A stretch of DNA of 64,000 nt from Nocardia asteroides (GTDB taxonomy: Bacteria; Actinomycetota; Actinomycetes; Mycobacteriales; Mycobacteriaceae). Below, in pieces: positions 31,977 to 39,670 of this stretch (its first letter is position 1; every line of letters begins with the position of its first letter). Where the stretch lies: assembly GCF_021183625.1 (NCBI RefSeq), contig NZ_CP089214.1:496001-560000 (forward strand), written 5' to 3'. A program made the position numbers and the translations under genes. The notes under the pieces are model-generated. The model was not told the origin of the DNA. It ran no database searches and saw only the letters and a program-made list of their open reading frames with translations.

Positions 31977-33286
31977 GGACGCTGCGCGCGGCCCGGATGC
32001 AACCGGAGGACAGCACCTACTGGTTCGTCCGCGAGGCATTCGGCTGGTCGGTGGTGCTGCAGCTGGTCTGGCGCTTCCCGCGCCCGCCTGCCGAGCGAGC
32101 GCTCCGTGACTTCGCCGCCGGACTCGCCGACGGCGTGCTCTCCCGCCGCATCACCGTCCCGAGCGCCCCGCTGGCGCGGCCGCGCTGGCAGCACGAACCG
32201 CACGCCGCCGTGCTGCACACCGATCCGGGCACCGTCCCCGCGGGCACCGTCGAGACCTGGGCCGGAGCCGAACTCGGCGGCGCGCCGCTCGATCCCGAGC
32301 GCGGCCCGACCTGGCGGCTGCGCGGCACCCGGCTCGACGACGGCGGCTACGCGCTCTCGCTCACCACCCTGCACCTGGTCGCCGACGGCCGCACCATGGT
32401 CACCGCCGCGCTCGACGCGCTGGCCGGAACCGCCGCCGACCCGCTGGCCCGCCGACCCGAGCCGCGCGGGCTCTCCGACACCGTCGACGGCATCGGCGTG
32501 CTCGGCGCCGCCGGTCGCGGCGTCGCCAGGGCGGCCGCCGCCGCCACCCGAACCCGCTCCGCCGCACCGGAGATCGCCCGCACTCGGACACCGGCACACG
32601 AGCGCGCCCCGCTGGCCCGCCCCGCGTGGACCACCGTCACGGTCGCCGCCGAGGCATGGGAGCGGGCGGCCCGCGCGCACGGCGGCACCCCGAACACGCT
32701 CTTCGTCGCGGTGCTCGCCGGAGCACTGCGGGCCGCAGGCTACACCGGCCCGCTCAAGCTCGGCATCCCGGTGAGCACCCGCGCCGACGGCGACGAGGGC
32801 GGCAACGCCACCGCGGGCGTCTCGGTGCCGCTGGAAGGGGACCCCGCGCCCGGTGACGACCTCACCGCGCTGCGCCGGGCCTGCAAGGATGCCTTCACCC
32901 GGCTCGCCGCCGGAAACCGCACGCCCCTGGTGCATCTCACCCCGCTGCTCGGGCTGCTGCCCACCAGGGCCGTCGTGAAGGCGGTGAGCTCCGGCTCCGG
33001 CATGCCGGATGCCGTCGCCTCGAATCTCGGCGACTTCCCCGCCGAGCTCGCCCGCATCGGCGAGGTGACCGCGAGCGCCGTCGCCTTCCGCGGCATCGCC
33101 CAGGGCGTCGACCCGGCGCTGCCCTACCGCTTCGGCGACGGGGTGCAGTCCTGGCTGCTCCGCATCGGCGGCTCGATCACCTTCTCGGTCGCGGCATTCG
33201 ACGAGCAACACTTCCCCGGCGGCACCCTGCGCACCCTGCTCGGGGCCGAGCTCGACCGCTGGGGCGTGCCGCGGGTGCTGTGGTGA
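31973..33286 (+). CDS. Condensation-fold acyltransferase-like protein
   Basis: The 437-residue protein has the condensation/acyltransferase motif HxxxDG as HLVADG at about residues 131-136, and SNLGDFP, a segment seen in wax-ester-synthase and PapA-like enzymes. The middle (about residues 180-210) is Ala/Arg-rich and may be a linker between the two half-domains. GTG 31973 overlaps the GT1 stop by 4 bases. It is paralogous to the next gene and more distant from the minus-strand trio. Acylation of the sugar added by the coupled GT1 is the likely role. Confidence 0.78.
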   Translation: MRTLRAARMQPEDSTYWFVREAFGWSVVLQLVWRFPRPPAERALRDFAAGLADGVLSRRITVPSAPLARPRWQHEPHAAVLHTDPGTVPAGTVETWAGAELGGAPLDPERGPTWRLRGTRLDDGGYALSLTTLHLVADGRTMVTAALDALAGTAADPLARRPEPRGLSDTVDGIGVLGAAGRGVARAAAAATRTRSAAPEIARTRTPAHERAPLARPAWTTVTVAAEAWERAARAHGGTPNTLFVAVLAGALRAAGYTGPLKLGIPVSTRADGDEGGNATAGVSVPLEGDPAPGDDLTALRRACKDAFTRLAAGNRTPLVHLTPLLGLLPTRAVVKAVSSGSGMPDAVASNLGDFPAELARIGEVTASAVAFRGIAQGVDPALPYRFGDGVQSWLLRIGGSITFSVAAFDEQHFPGGTLRTLLGAELDRWGVPRVLW

Positions 33287-34692
33287 ACCGCCCCGACCCG
33301 GGCTCGACCGGCGGAGATGCGATCCCGCCGCAGAGCCACTACCCTGCGGGAATGGACCGTGTTGCCGGAGCAGACGAGTCATACCTCCTCGCCGAACGGC
33401 TTTTCGGGATGGCGGCGCCGATCCAGTACGCCTGGATCTTCCCCGCCGAGCCCGATCCCGCCGCGCTGGCCCGATTCGGGGATCAGCTGGCCGCCGGGCT
33501 ACTGAGCCGCAAGGTGGTTCCCGCGGTGGTTCCGTTCGCCAGGCACCGCTGGGTGCGCTCGCCGCACCCGCCGGTGCTGCGCATCGAACCGGAGCCGGTG
33601 CCGGACGGCGAGATCGGCGCCTGGGCCGACCGCACCCTGCGCACCGCCGACCTCGACCCCGCCGCCGGGCGCGGCTGGCAGCTGGTCGGCACCCACACGG
33701 TGTCCGGGAAATTCGTGCTCTCCCTGCTGATCTCGCACATGGTGACCGACGGCCAGGGGCTCTACAACGCCTTCGCCGCCGCGCACGCGGGCACCTCCAT
33801 GAGCGGCCTGCCCAGCGAGGACCAGGTGCGCGGCTGGCCGAGAGTCCGCGCCGACCTGAAGGATTCGCGCACCGCGCTCGGCGAGGCGGCGGCTTCCGCG
33901 CGCGTGATCGGCACCGAGCTGTGGCGCCGGCGCAAGGCCGCGAAGGCCGCCGAACCCGGAGCGAAGCCGGCCGCCGCGAAGGCGGCGCCGCGCTCGGGAA
34001 CCGGCGAGTCCGGCTCCACCCTCGCCATCGTCGACGTCGACCGGAACGCCTGGACCGCGGCCGCGACCGCGGCGGGCGGCACCGGAGCCACCCTGTTCAC
34101 CGCGCTGCTCGGCGGCCTCGTCCGCCGCTCCGGCTACCCGCTCGCCCCCGACGGGCTGCTCAAGGTCTGCATCGCCGTGAGCAACCGGGAGGACGGCGAC
34201 GACCGCGCCAACGCCTCCGGCGGCGTCTGGATCCGGGTGCCAGGCGAGATCGGCCCCGACGCCGGGCTCGCCGAGATCCGCGCGCTGAGCAAGCAGGCCT
34301 TCATCGAGTACCGCACCCGCGACGACACGCTCACCGACAACCTGCAGCCGGTGGTCCGGCTGCTGCCCAAGGCGGTCATCCGCAGGCTCATGCGCGCGGT
34401 CCCCGGCCCGGACACCACCGTCTCCAACCTGGGCGCCGCACCGGACAGCGCCCTCGAGATCGGCGGACAGCGCGCCGAGTCCTTCGCCATCCGCGCCATC
34501 ATGCAGGGGCAGTCCGCGGCCGAGCGGCGCAGGCAGGGCCCGGCCATCGCCGCCTGGGCGGTGGAGTACGACGACAAGATCACGCTCACCTTCTTCGGCA
34601 TCGACCCGGATCACTTCGGCGACGCCGAGCAGCTGCGCAAGGCGATCGCCACCGAGCTCGACTCCTGGGGGCTCGCCGGCACGCACTGGTGA
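33283..34692 (+). CDS. Condensation-fold acyltransferase-like protein
   Basis: The 469-residue protein has HMVTDG as the HxxxDG motif, a Lys/Ala-rich linker (about residues 215-245) and VSNLGAAPDSALEIGG near the C-terminus. GTG 33283 overlaps the preceding stop (GTGA), in line with the coupling seen at 31973. ATG 33352 is an alternative that removes 23 residues and still keeps the conserved N-terminus (ADESYLLAERLFG). With its neighbour it may form a heterodimer or act on successive positions. It ends 4 bases from the convergent AraC gene. Confidence 0.78.
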   Translation: MNRPDPGSTGGDAIPPQSHYPAGMDRVAGADESYLLAERLFGMAAPIQYAWIFPAEPDPAALARFGDQLAAGLLSRKVVPAVVPFARHRWVRSPHPPVLRIEPEPVPDGEIGAWADRTLRTADLDPAAGRGWQLVGTHTVSGKFVLSLLISHMVTDGQGLYNAFAAAHAGTSMSGLPSEDQVRGWPRVRADLKDSRTALGEAAASARVIGTELWRRRKAAKAAEPGAKPAAAKAAPRSGTGESGSTLAIVDVDRNAWTAAATAAGGTGATLFTALLGGLVRRSGYPLAPDGLLKVCIAVSNREDGDDRANASGGVWIRVPGEIGPDAGLAEIRALSKQAFIEYRTRDDTLTDNLQPVVRLLPKAVIRRLMRAVPGPDTTVSNLGAAPDSALEIGGQRAESFAIRAIMQGQSAAERRRQGPAIAAWAVEYDDKITLTFFGIDPDHFGDAEQLRKAIATELDSWGLAGTHW

Positions 34693-34695
34693 GGC

Positions 34696-35775
34696 TCAGC
34701 GCAGCCGGTGCCGCCGGGCGGCGAACTCCGCCCGGCGCCGCGCCGGGGTGGTGCCGGTCCACCGCTTGTAGGCGTGGATGAAGCTGGCCGCCTCCGCGTA
34801 GCCGAGCCGCACCGCGATCTCCTCCACCGAGTCCGTCGTCTCGGCGAGCAGCCGATCGGCCGTGGCGTGCCTGGCCTGATCCAGCAGCACCCGGAAGCTG
34901 GTCCCCGCCGCGGCCAGCCTGCGGCGCAGCGTGCGCGGGCTGACGCTGGCCCGCGCCGCCAGGTCCTCGAACGAGGGCGCGCCGCCGCCGGGCGCGCTCA
35001 ACCGGGAGCGGAGCTCGCGCGCCAGCGCCGCCGCGTACGGGTCGCGACGGCGGGCAAGCAGCGCCCGGCACTGCTCGACGCAGCGGGCGTGCGTCTCGGC
35101 GTCGGCGTGCGGCAGCGGCCGGTCCAGCACCGCCACCGGGAAGTCGACCGAGCTGCTCGGCTGGTCGAAGCGGAGCGGGCGGCCCATGAGCCGCCGCAGC
35201 GCGTCGGCGTGCTCCGGCTCCGGGTAGGAGAGCCGCACCTCGCTCGGCAGCTCCGCCGCGCCCGCCATCTCCGCGATCACCGAGAAACCGGCCAGCAGGT
35301 CGCGCTCGATGATCAGCGGGCGCAGCTCCTCGGGGAGGCCGTGGTCCAGGTAGTGCACCCGCAGCAGCTCGGCATCCACCTCGATTCGGGCCCCGCCGAA
35401 GGCGTAGCTGAGCTCCCAGAACTCCACCGCCACCCGCAACGCCGCGCCCACCGTCGCGCTCGTCAGGCACGCGTAGCCGTACACCCCGAGCGTGCTCACG
35501 CCGTAGTACCGGCCGAGCGCGAGGCCGAGCGCGGGCGGGTTGTTCAGCCCGGACGCCAGGTTGCGCAGCGCCGTGAGCTCCTGTTTCGCCGAGATCACGG
35601 AGTCGGGGCCGAGCAGCTCCGGGGTGCGCACGCCGGTGCCCGCGAGTACCGCCGCGGGAGAAAGCCCGCGCTCCAGCGCGAACTCGACGATAATGGCGAT
35701 CCCGAGCCCGGCGCGCGGGATCTCGGGTGCGATGTCCCCGGTCGCCCGGTACGGCCGCGGCCTTCCGATCGGCAT
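34696..35775 (-). CDS. AraC family regulator (VirS/OruR-like)
   Basis: The 359-residue protein has an arabinose-binding-like N-terminal domain (about residues 20-210: GVSTLGVYGYACLTSATVGAAL) and a C-terminal AraC helix-turn-helix pair (FEDLAARASVSPRTLRRRL and EEIAVRLGYAEAASFIHAYKRWTGTTPA). This layout matches VirS/OruR-type regulators of lipid genes in mycobacteria. ATG 35775 has AGGG at a suitable distance; GTG 35784 is the alternative. It is convergent with the acyltransferase operon and divergent from the dehydrogenase-like gene. It may control the glycolipid-like block, but no operator is evident. Confidence 0.9.
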   Translation of the reverse strand: MPIGRPRPYRATGDIAPEIPRAGLGIAIIVEFALERGLSPAAVLAGTGVRTPELLGPDSVISAKQELTALRNLASGLNNPPALGLALGRYYGVSTLGVYGYACLTSATVGAALRVAVEFWELSYAFGGARIEVDAELLRVHYLDHGLPEELRPLIIERDLLAGFSVIAEMAGAAELPSEVRLSYPEPEHADALRRLMGRPLRFDQPSSSVDFPVAVLDRPLPHADAETHARCVEQCRALLARRRDPYAAALARELRSRLSAPGGGAPSFEDLAARASVSPRTLRRRLAAAGTSFRVLLDQARHATADRLLAETTDSVEEIAVRLGYAEAASFIHAYKRWTGTTPARRRAEFAARRHRLR

Positions 35776-35909
35776 GAATCGCACCCTAGCGACTCTTCCG
35801 CAACCGAATGGCCGGTTTCATCAATTCCTTGTCCGGCACTATCCTTCTGCCCAGCGTCGGAGCAGCTTAGGTTCACCTTACGTTCGAGGTGTCCCGGAGG
35901 AACAACCCC

Positions 35910-36809
35910 ATGCAGCCAACCAAGGTCGCCGTCATCGGCTCCGGCCCCGTCGGGACCGATCTGATGATGAAGGTGCTGCACGGCGCCCCGACCCTGGAGA
36001 TGGCCGCCCTGATCGGCATCGACCCCGACTCCCCCGGGCTCGTGCAGGCCACCGAGCTGGGCGTCCCGACCTCCGCGCGCGGGCTGGCCGGGCTGCTCGC
36101 CATGCCGCACTTCGCCGACATCGCGCTGGTCTTCGACGCCACCACCGCCGGGGCGCACCGCGCCAACGTCACCGCGCTGGCCGAGCACGGCAAGCGGATC
36201 GTGCACCTCACCCAGTCCGCGCTCGGCGCCCACGTGGTGCCGGGGGTGAATCTGGACGCGCACGTCGGCGCGGGCAACATCAACGTCCTCACCGGCAGCG
36301 CCCAGGCGACCGTCCCGCTGGTCGCCGCCATCGCCACCGTCACCCCGGTGCTGGAGGCCACGGTCTCCGCCGTGGTGGCAGGCACCCCTGCGGCGCGCAT
36401 GACCAGGGATCGGATCGCCGCGCTCACCGACACCACCGCGCACGCGCTGACCACCGTCGGCGGCGCGCTGCGCGGCCGCGCCTCGCTCAGCCTGGACCGC
36501 ACCGACCCGCCGCGCGCCACCGTCGCCACGCTGCGCGCTACCGTCGGCGCGCTCGACCGAAGTGGCCGCGCTGCCGTCGCCGCCGCGGTCCGGGAGGCGG
36601 CGAGCCGGGTCGCCTGCTACTCCCCCGGGTTCCGGGTGGCGGGCGAGGTCGGGATCGAGCCGGGGCGGGAGGGCGCCGACGAGGTGACCGTCGGGCTGGA
36701 GCTCACCGGCGCGGGCGCGCACCTGCCTGTGCACGCGGGCGGGCTCGACCTGATGACCGCGGCGGCTGTCCGGATCGCGGAGCGGATCGCGGTCAGCTCC
36801 GCGCGCTGA
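35910..36809 (+). CDS. Acetaldehyde dehydrogenase (acetylating)-like protein lacking the catalytic Cys
   Basis: The 299-residue protein aligns along its whole length with MhpF/DmpF: GSGPVGTDLMMKVL (NAD motif), GIDPDSPGLVQA, VFDATTAGAH and VNLDAHVG. The family catalytic site, normally T-C-G-G-Q-A-T, reads T-G-S-A-Q-A-T here, so Gly129 replaces the nucleophilic Cys. The following SKSAGPGTR region is also altered. The protein should bind NAD but cannot form the thioacyl intermediate in the usual way. ATG 35910 has GGAGG (35896-35900) upstream. No aldolase partner gene is adjacent. It overlaps the convergent DUF3556 gene by 17 bases. Confidence 0.88.
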   Translation: MQPTKVAVIGSGPVGTDLMMKVLHGAPTLEMAALIGIDPDSPGLVQATELGVPTSARGLAGLLAMPHFADIALVFDATTAGAHRANVTALAEHGKRIVHLTQSALGAHVVPGVNLDAHVGAGNINVLTGSAQATVPLVAAIATVTPVLEATVSAVVAGTPAARMTRDRIAALTDTTAHALTTVGGALRGRASLSLDRTDPPRATVATLRATVGALDRSGRAAVAAAVREAASRVACYSPGFRVAGEVGIEPGREGADEVTVGLELTGAGAHLPVHAGGLDLMTAAAVRIAERIAVSSAR

Positions 36810-38508
36810 ACGTCACGGTGACGGGAACGTCGTCCTGCCAGGGCTGGCGCGTCACCATATCGGCCACCCGCACCTCCCCGCGCTCGAACTCGCCGGTCGC
36901 GGCGTCGACCAGCCGATACGCCTGGGTCTGCCGCTGGATCGGCTGCGCGTCCAGCAGCACGACCCTGACCTCACCCGGCTCGAACCCGCAGCGCTCCTGC
37001 AGCGCGGCGATGAGCTGCTCGCTGTGCATGTGCCCGTCGCCGAAGTTCCAGCCGAGCGCGGTGCTGCAGATCCGCTCGCCGTCGGTGATCACGTACTCGC
37101 CCTCGTGCCCCTCCGGCATGGCCCGGTGCACCAGGGTGAAGAGCGCGCGGCCGTGCGTGTTCATGGCACGGAAGGCGTAGCCGAGGTACTGCAGGATCTC
37201 CGCACGTCCCTCGCCGTAGACCTTCTCCAGCTGCGCCTGCGGCATCGAGGCGATGGCGACCACGTGCTCGCCGATCTTCGCCGCCCCCGATGGCTTCACG
37301 CACCACACCGTCGTATCCCAATTCCCGGCGTAGTACCGCATGCCGGGCAGGAACGAGACGCGCCGCGGGAACAGGTTCCCCGTGATCACGACCGCCGCGC
37401 TCACCGCGGGCAGCAGCAGCACCGCCGGGTGCTCGAGATCGCCGAGCCCGACCCCGGCGTTGCCGACGAACAGCACCACGATCCCGATGATCATGAACAC
37501 GTTCCACTCCAGCGGCACACCCATCGGGATCGCCGTCAGGATCACCAGGTGGAAGGTCACCATGATCGCGGCCGCCACCGCGGTGAGCCAGCTCCCGGTC
37601 GCGAAGAACAGCACCACCGGCACCAGCAGCTCCACCGCCGTCCCGCCGTGCGCGAAGAACCGCGCCCGCCCGCCGGGGCGCAGGTCGTCCGGGAAGTTCT
37701 CGAAGAACGACCGCTTGAGCCGCTTCGACCGGACCACCGGGCTGTTCGACATCATGGTCGCCACCACGAACGGGAAGTGCTTGTTCAGCTTCGAGGTGGC
37801 CGCGCCCATCCAGATCACCACGAACACCAGCTTCGCGGCCACGATCAGGTCGGCGCCGCTGAACAGGAAGGCGACGGTGAGGGTTCCGTACACCTCGCCG
37901 CGCGCCGCCAGGAAGATCACCTTGTCGCGCAGCGCCAGCACCCCGAGCAGGGCCAGGATCAGCGCGATCTGCCACACCGGGAGCAGTCCGGCGCCGAACC
38001 CGGGGTTCGCCCTCGACCCGTCGCTGACCAGCGCGATCACCACCGCGATCAGCAGCGCCGCATACAGCGCCACATCCACCGGCGTCCGCGCGGTGCCCTT
38101 CGTCAACGGGATCACGTTCGGCCATGGCGGCAGCCGGATCGTGCCCGGGCGCAGCCAGTACAGGATCGACCCCATCGGCGGGTTGTACCGGTTGTTCAGC
38201 GGCCCGAATCCGCAGCCGAGCCCGACCACCTCGAACAGCAGCGTGAACAGCACGACCTTCTGGAACACGATCGGCTCGGTCCACCACTGCGCGATCGGGC
38301 CGTCGATTCCTTCCGTGGACAGCGCGATCAGGTACAGCGCGAGCAGGTACGCCAGGATCTTCCCGACGTAGAACAGGTGCAGCACCACCGGCGTCCCGAA
38401 CCCGACCTCGGCCCAGTGCCGCGCCATGGGCCGGATGCGCTCGCCGCGGGTGCCCGCGCGCCAGCTCTCCAGGTCGACGACCGGCAGGTCGGGCGTACGA
38501 AAACCCAT
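36793..38508 (-). CDS. DUF3556 transmembrane protein
   Basis: The 571-residue protein has about eight to ten hydrophobic segments in its first 400 residues and a soluble C-terminal part of about 170 residues (IASMPQAQLEKVYGEGRAEIL, FGDGHMHSEQLIAAL). The sequence fits DUF3556, a family of actinobacterial membrane proteins of unknown function found in mycobacteria and relatives. The membrane part recalls HTTM/DoxX-like proteins. ATG 38508 is preceded by a GGAGGTAAC ribosome site. A TTGACA box lies at 38575-38580 on this strand. Confidence 0.85.
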   Translation of the reverse strand: MGFRTPDLPVVDLESWRAGTRGERIRPMARHWAEVGFGTPVVLHLFYVGKILAYLLALYLIALSTEGIDGPIAQWWTEPIVFQKVVLFTLLFEVVGLGCGFGPLNNRYNPPMGSILYWLRPGTIRLPPWPNVIPLTKGTARTPVDVALYAALLIAVVIALVSDGSRANPGFGAGLLPVWQIALILALLGVLALRDKVIFLAARGEVYGTLTVAFLFSGADLIVAAKLVFVVIWMGAATSKLNKHFPFVVATMMSNSPVVRSKRLKRSFFENFPDDLRPGGRARFFAHGGTAVELLVPVVLFFATGSWLTAVAAAIMVTFHLVILTAIPMGVPLEWNVFMIIGIVVLFVGNAGVGLGDLEHPAVLLLPAVSAAVVITGNLFPRRVSFLPGMRYYAGNWDTTVWCVKPSGAAKIGEHVVAIASMPQAQLEKVYGEGRAEILQYLGYAFRAMNTHGRALFTLVHRAMPEGHEGEYVITDGERICSTALGWNFGDGHMHSEQLIAALQERCGFEPGEVRVVLLDAQPIQRQTQAYRLVDAATGEFERGEVRVADMVTRQPWQDDVPVTVTFSARS

Positions 38509-38554
38509 GGGTTACCTCCGCGTCGCGCGTCGGGCCGGGTGGCCCCGGACACGG

Positions 38555-38580
38555 TGACACGTGTTGCAGTTTTCTGTCAA
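38555..38580 (-). promoter_or_regulatory. Candidate promoter and operator of the DUF3556 gene
   Basis: On the minus strand TTGACA (38580-38575) can serve as -35. TGACA (38555-38559) and TGTCA (38575-38579) form an inverted repeat with a 15-base gap, and ACACGTGT (38557-38564) is a short perfect palindrome inside it. No strong -10 is visible. A TetR-type repressor site is possible. Confidence 0.4.
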
Positions 38581-38714
38581 TCGACTGCGGTCGGCCGATT
38601 CATCACCTGCTTCGGCTGCACGGCACGCCGACCCCGGGGGCGGATCCCTGATCTGCACCTACTGGGGTCGGGACGAAAATTCGTGCAGTATTGCCCCGTC
38701 CATTTCGTATTTGC

Positions 38715-38731
38715 TCACCCTTTTCGGGTGA
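38715..38731. repeat. 17-bp palindrome TCACCC-N5-GGGTGA, copy 1
   Basis: TCACCC-TTTTC-GGGTGA lies 131 bases upstream of the three-helix-bundle gene. It is one of five intergenic copies between 38.7 and 48.8 kb and probably binds a transcription factor. Confidence 0.7.
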
Positions 38732-38862
38732 ATTCGAATCGCACCTCATCGCTCGCCGGCGAAAGGGAGAATCTTGTCGGCGATATGAATCCGGAAGAGC
38801 CGATCGCGCGTATTGTCGTGCGTCCACCCGCAGCACACTTCTTCCCTCAGCAGGAGGGCGCC

Positions 38863-39090
38863 ATGCCGAGAATCGAGCACGAAGAAGCGGATCAGATCGA
38901 CCAGGTGATCGAGCGATTGCGCGACCGCTACCCGTTGCTGGCGAACACCGATCTGGATGTGCTCGTGCACACCATTCACCACCGCTATGCGGGCTGCCGG
39001 GTGCACGACTTCGTGCCGCTTCTGGTCGAGAAGGCGGCGCGGCAGGTCATTTCCCGGCTACCAGCCGACGTCGCCGAGTCGCTCGGATGA
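38863..39090 (+). CDS. Three-helix bundle dimerization domain protein (DUF3562-like)
   Basis: The 75-residue protein is acidic and helical (DQIDQVIERLRDRYPLLANTDLDVLVHTIHHRYAG). It matches the small actinobacterial family annotated as a three-helix bundle dimerization domain. AGGAGG (38852-38857) stands 5 bases before ATG 38863, which fixes the start. The stop overlaps the next start (ATGA), so the small membrane protein is co-translated. Members are found next to stress genes, but their function is unknown. Confidence 0.82.
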   Translation: MPRIEHEEADQIDQVIERLRDRYPLLANTDLDVLVHTIHHRYAGCRVHDFVPLLVEKAARQVISRLPADVAESLG

Positions 39091-39269
39091 TCGGCCGCGG
39101 GCACCGCCGGGCCGCGCCGGACACCCGATTCGAGACCGGGACGGCGTGCTTGTCGCTGCTGATCGTGATCACAATGGGTACCGGGGTCATGGTGCTGTCG
39201 ACGTCGATCGTCGCGACGGTGCTGGTCGTTCTCGCCGTCATCGCGGTGCTCGGCTTCGTCGTGCTCTGA
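39087..39269 (+). CDS. Small membrane protein
   Basis: This 60-residue protein has a short basic N-terminus (MIGRGHRRAAPDTRFE) and then two closely spaced hydrophobic stretches (CLSLLIVITMGTGVMVL and ATVLVVLAVIAVLGFVVL). ATG 39087 overlaps the preceding stop (ATGA), so expression is coupled to the three-helix-bundle protein. No family is recognised. The two may act together at the membrane. Confidence 0.65.
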   Translation: MIGRGHRRAAPDTRFETGTACLSLLIVITMGTGVMVLSTSIVATVLVVLAVIAVLGFVVL

Positions 39270-39670
39270 ACCCCGCCGCCGTCAGCCGCATCGTCGCGCC
39301 GATTCCCGCGCTTTCCCGGCCGTACTGCTCAGTTGCTGGGTTTTCGGCTTCTTCGCGTTCTCCGGCCTGTCTCGCTGGGGATTTTCCAGACGGTCGAGGT
39401 TCCGGCCACGCGCTTTCGCTTTATCGCGTGCGGGTGATCCTGCCGCGAAAGACCTCGGCTGTCGCCGAAGCGGCGGCGGATCACCCGATCCGGGTGAATT
39501 CGACGCGCGCACGAATTTCATTCGGAACGGGTGATGCCCGCACAGCGCGCGGCGCCGACGATGGTGTGAACATCCACCCCGGCGCTCCGGCGAACTCGTG
39601 AATCCCGCCGCCCACCCAGCCCCCGCACCGGATCCCGGCTCCGTACCGAACCGCGGCTCGCGGCGCGGTC
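39270..39670. other. Intergenic region without a supported gene
   Basis: About 400 bases lie between the small membrane protein and the end of the convergent MFS gene. Open frames on either strand are of low-complexity composition and lack ribosome sites. The palindrome copy at 39481-39497 lies here without a downstream gene on either strand, and isolated GGGTGA half sites occur at 39432-39437 and 39528-39533. A gene may have been lost. Confidence 0.5.
39481..39497. repeat. 17-bp palindrome TCACCC-N5-GGGTGA, copy 2 (no adjacent gene start)
   Basis: TCACCC-GATCC-GGGTGA is a perfect-arm copy in a convergent intergenic region. No gene starts within 300 bases in a suitable direction, so it may be a relic or act at a distance. 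Confidence 0.65.

Noticed and set aside
35867..35880. TTAGGTTCACCTTA as a possible IdeR/DtxR iron box upstream of the dehydrogenase-like gene
   Set aside because: Only about 14 bases are left of the 19-base consensus and the centre does not fit; no iron-related gene follows.
38707..38731. GTAT-N15-GGGTGA as a SigF/SigB-type promoter
   Set aside because: The upstream element is absent at the other copies, while the inverted repeat is kept, so a palindromic operator explains the data better.
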